From positions 1 to 5,558 of the forward strand of contig JAFYQN010000098.1 of NCBI GenBank assembly GCA_017559885.1: a stretch of 5,558 bases of DNA, written 5' to 3'. Numbering within the stretch: the stretch's first letter is position 1; every line of letters begins with the position of its first letter. Below, one piece after another: positions 5,476-5,558 of the stretch. This DNA comes from Clostridia bacterium. Its GTDB lineage: Bacteria; Bacillota; Clostridia; Oscillospirales; Acutalibacteraceae. The position numbers were made by a program, and so were the translations under genes. The notes under the pieces were generated by a model. That model worked only from the letters and a program-made list of their open reading frames with translations, was not told where the DNA came from and searched no databases.

Positions 5476-5558
5476 TTAATCTCCTTTATATTTTGCAGCG
5501 CTCTCACCTGCTAAAAAGCCGGTTGAAAACGCTATTTGTAAATTAAATCCACCTGTGT
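5476..5558 (-). CDS. BaiN/HI0933-like NAD(P)/FAD-dependent oxidoreductase, C-terminal end only
   Basis: Only the last 26 complete codons are in the window, entering from the right edge and ending at TAA (5478-5476). The peptide TGGFNLQIAFSTGFLAGESA matches the conserved C-terminal FAD-binding motif (GGxNLQxAxSTGxxAG) of the HI0933/BaiN-like flavoproteins, often annotated as aminoacetone oxidase family enzymes. In Clostridia this gene commonly precedes cmk, which supports the call. The function of this group is poorly defined. The stop lies 5 nt before the cmk start, and the last codons carry the cmk Shine-Dalgarno, so the two genes are probably co-transcribed. Confidence 0.8.
   Translation of the reverse strand, partial: TGGFNLQIAFSTGFLAGESAAKYKGD

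Overview
This 5.56-kb window looks like AT-rich chromosomal DNA from a member of the Clostridia (Bacillota), probably an uncultured gut-type lineage. The strongest evidence is a single 681-codon gene that fuses IspH, the last enzyme of the MEP isoprenoid pathway, to a four-domain ribosomal protein S1. This fusion is typical of Clostridia. An LtaS-family sulfatase, strong GGAGG-type ribosome binding sites and low GC content fit the same assignment. All genes read with TGA as a stop codon.

The layout is two convergent blocks. On the + strand (1-1487) are the C-terminal part of an LTA-synthase-like sulfatase, a MutT-type Nudix hydrolase and a LOG-family nucleotide phosphoribohydrolase. Each pair is joined by a 4-nt ATGA stop/start overlap, so the three are almost certainly translationally coupled. 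A bidirectional terminator (about 1491-1523) separates them from the - strand block. Read in transcription order from the right edge, that block holds the C-terminus of a BaiN/HI0933-like flavoprotein, cmk (CMP kinase), the ispH-rpsA fusion (start overlapping the cmk stop by 1 nt), a long perfect hairpin, and an iron-dependent alcohol dehydrogenase. The window is densely coding and has no gene-free stretch longer than about 65 bases.

The right block is a housekeeping cluster for nucleotide supply (Cmk), isoprenoid precursors (IspH) and translation (S1). On the left, the Nudix and LOG enzymes could act in sequence, NTP to NMP to free base plus ribose 5-phosphate, as a nucleotide clean-up or salvage pair.

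I see no mobile element, CRISPR array, RNA gene or clearly new defence or biosynthetic system. The most interesting signals are at the regulatory scale. A near-perfect Shine-Dalgarno sequence and in-frame ATG lie exactly at the IspH/S1 junction and could release free S1 from the fusion gene. An 18-bp perfect inverted repeat also abuts the ribosome binding site of the alcohol dehydrogenase, which has no visible promoter of its own.
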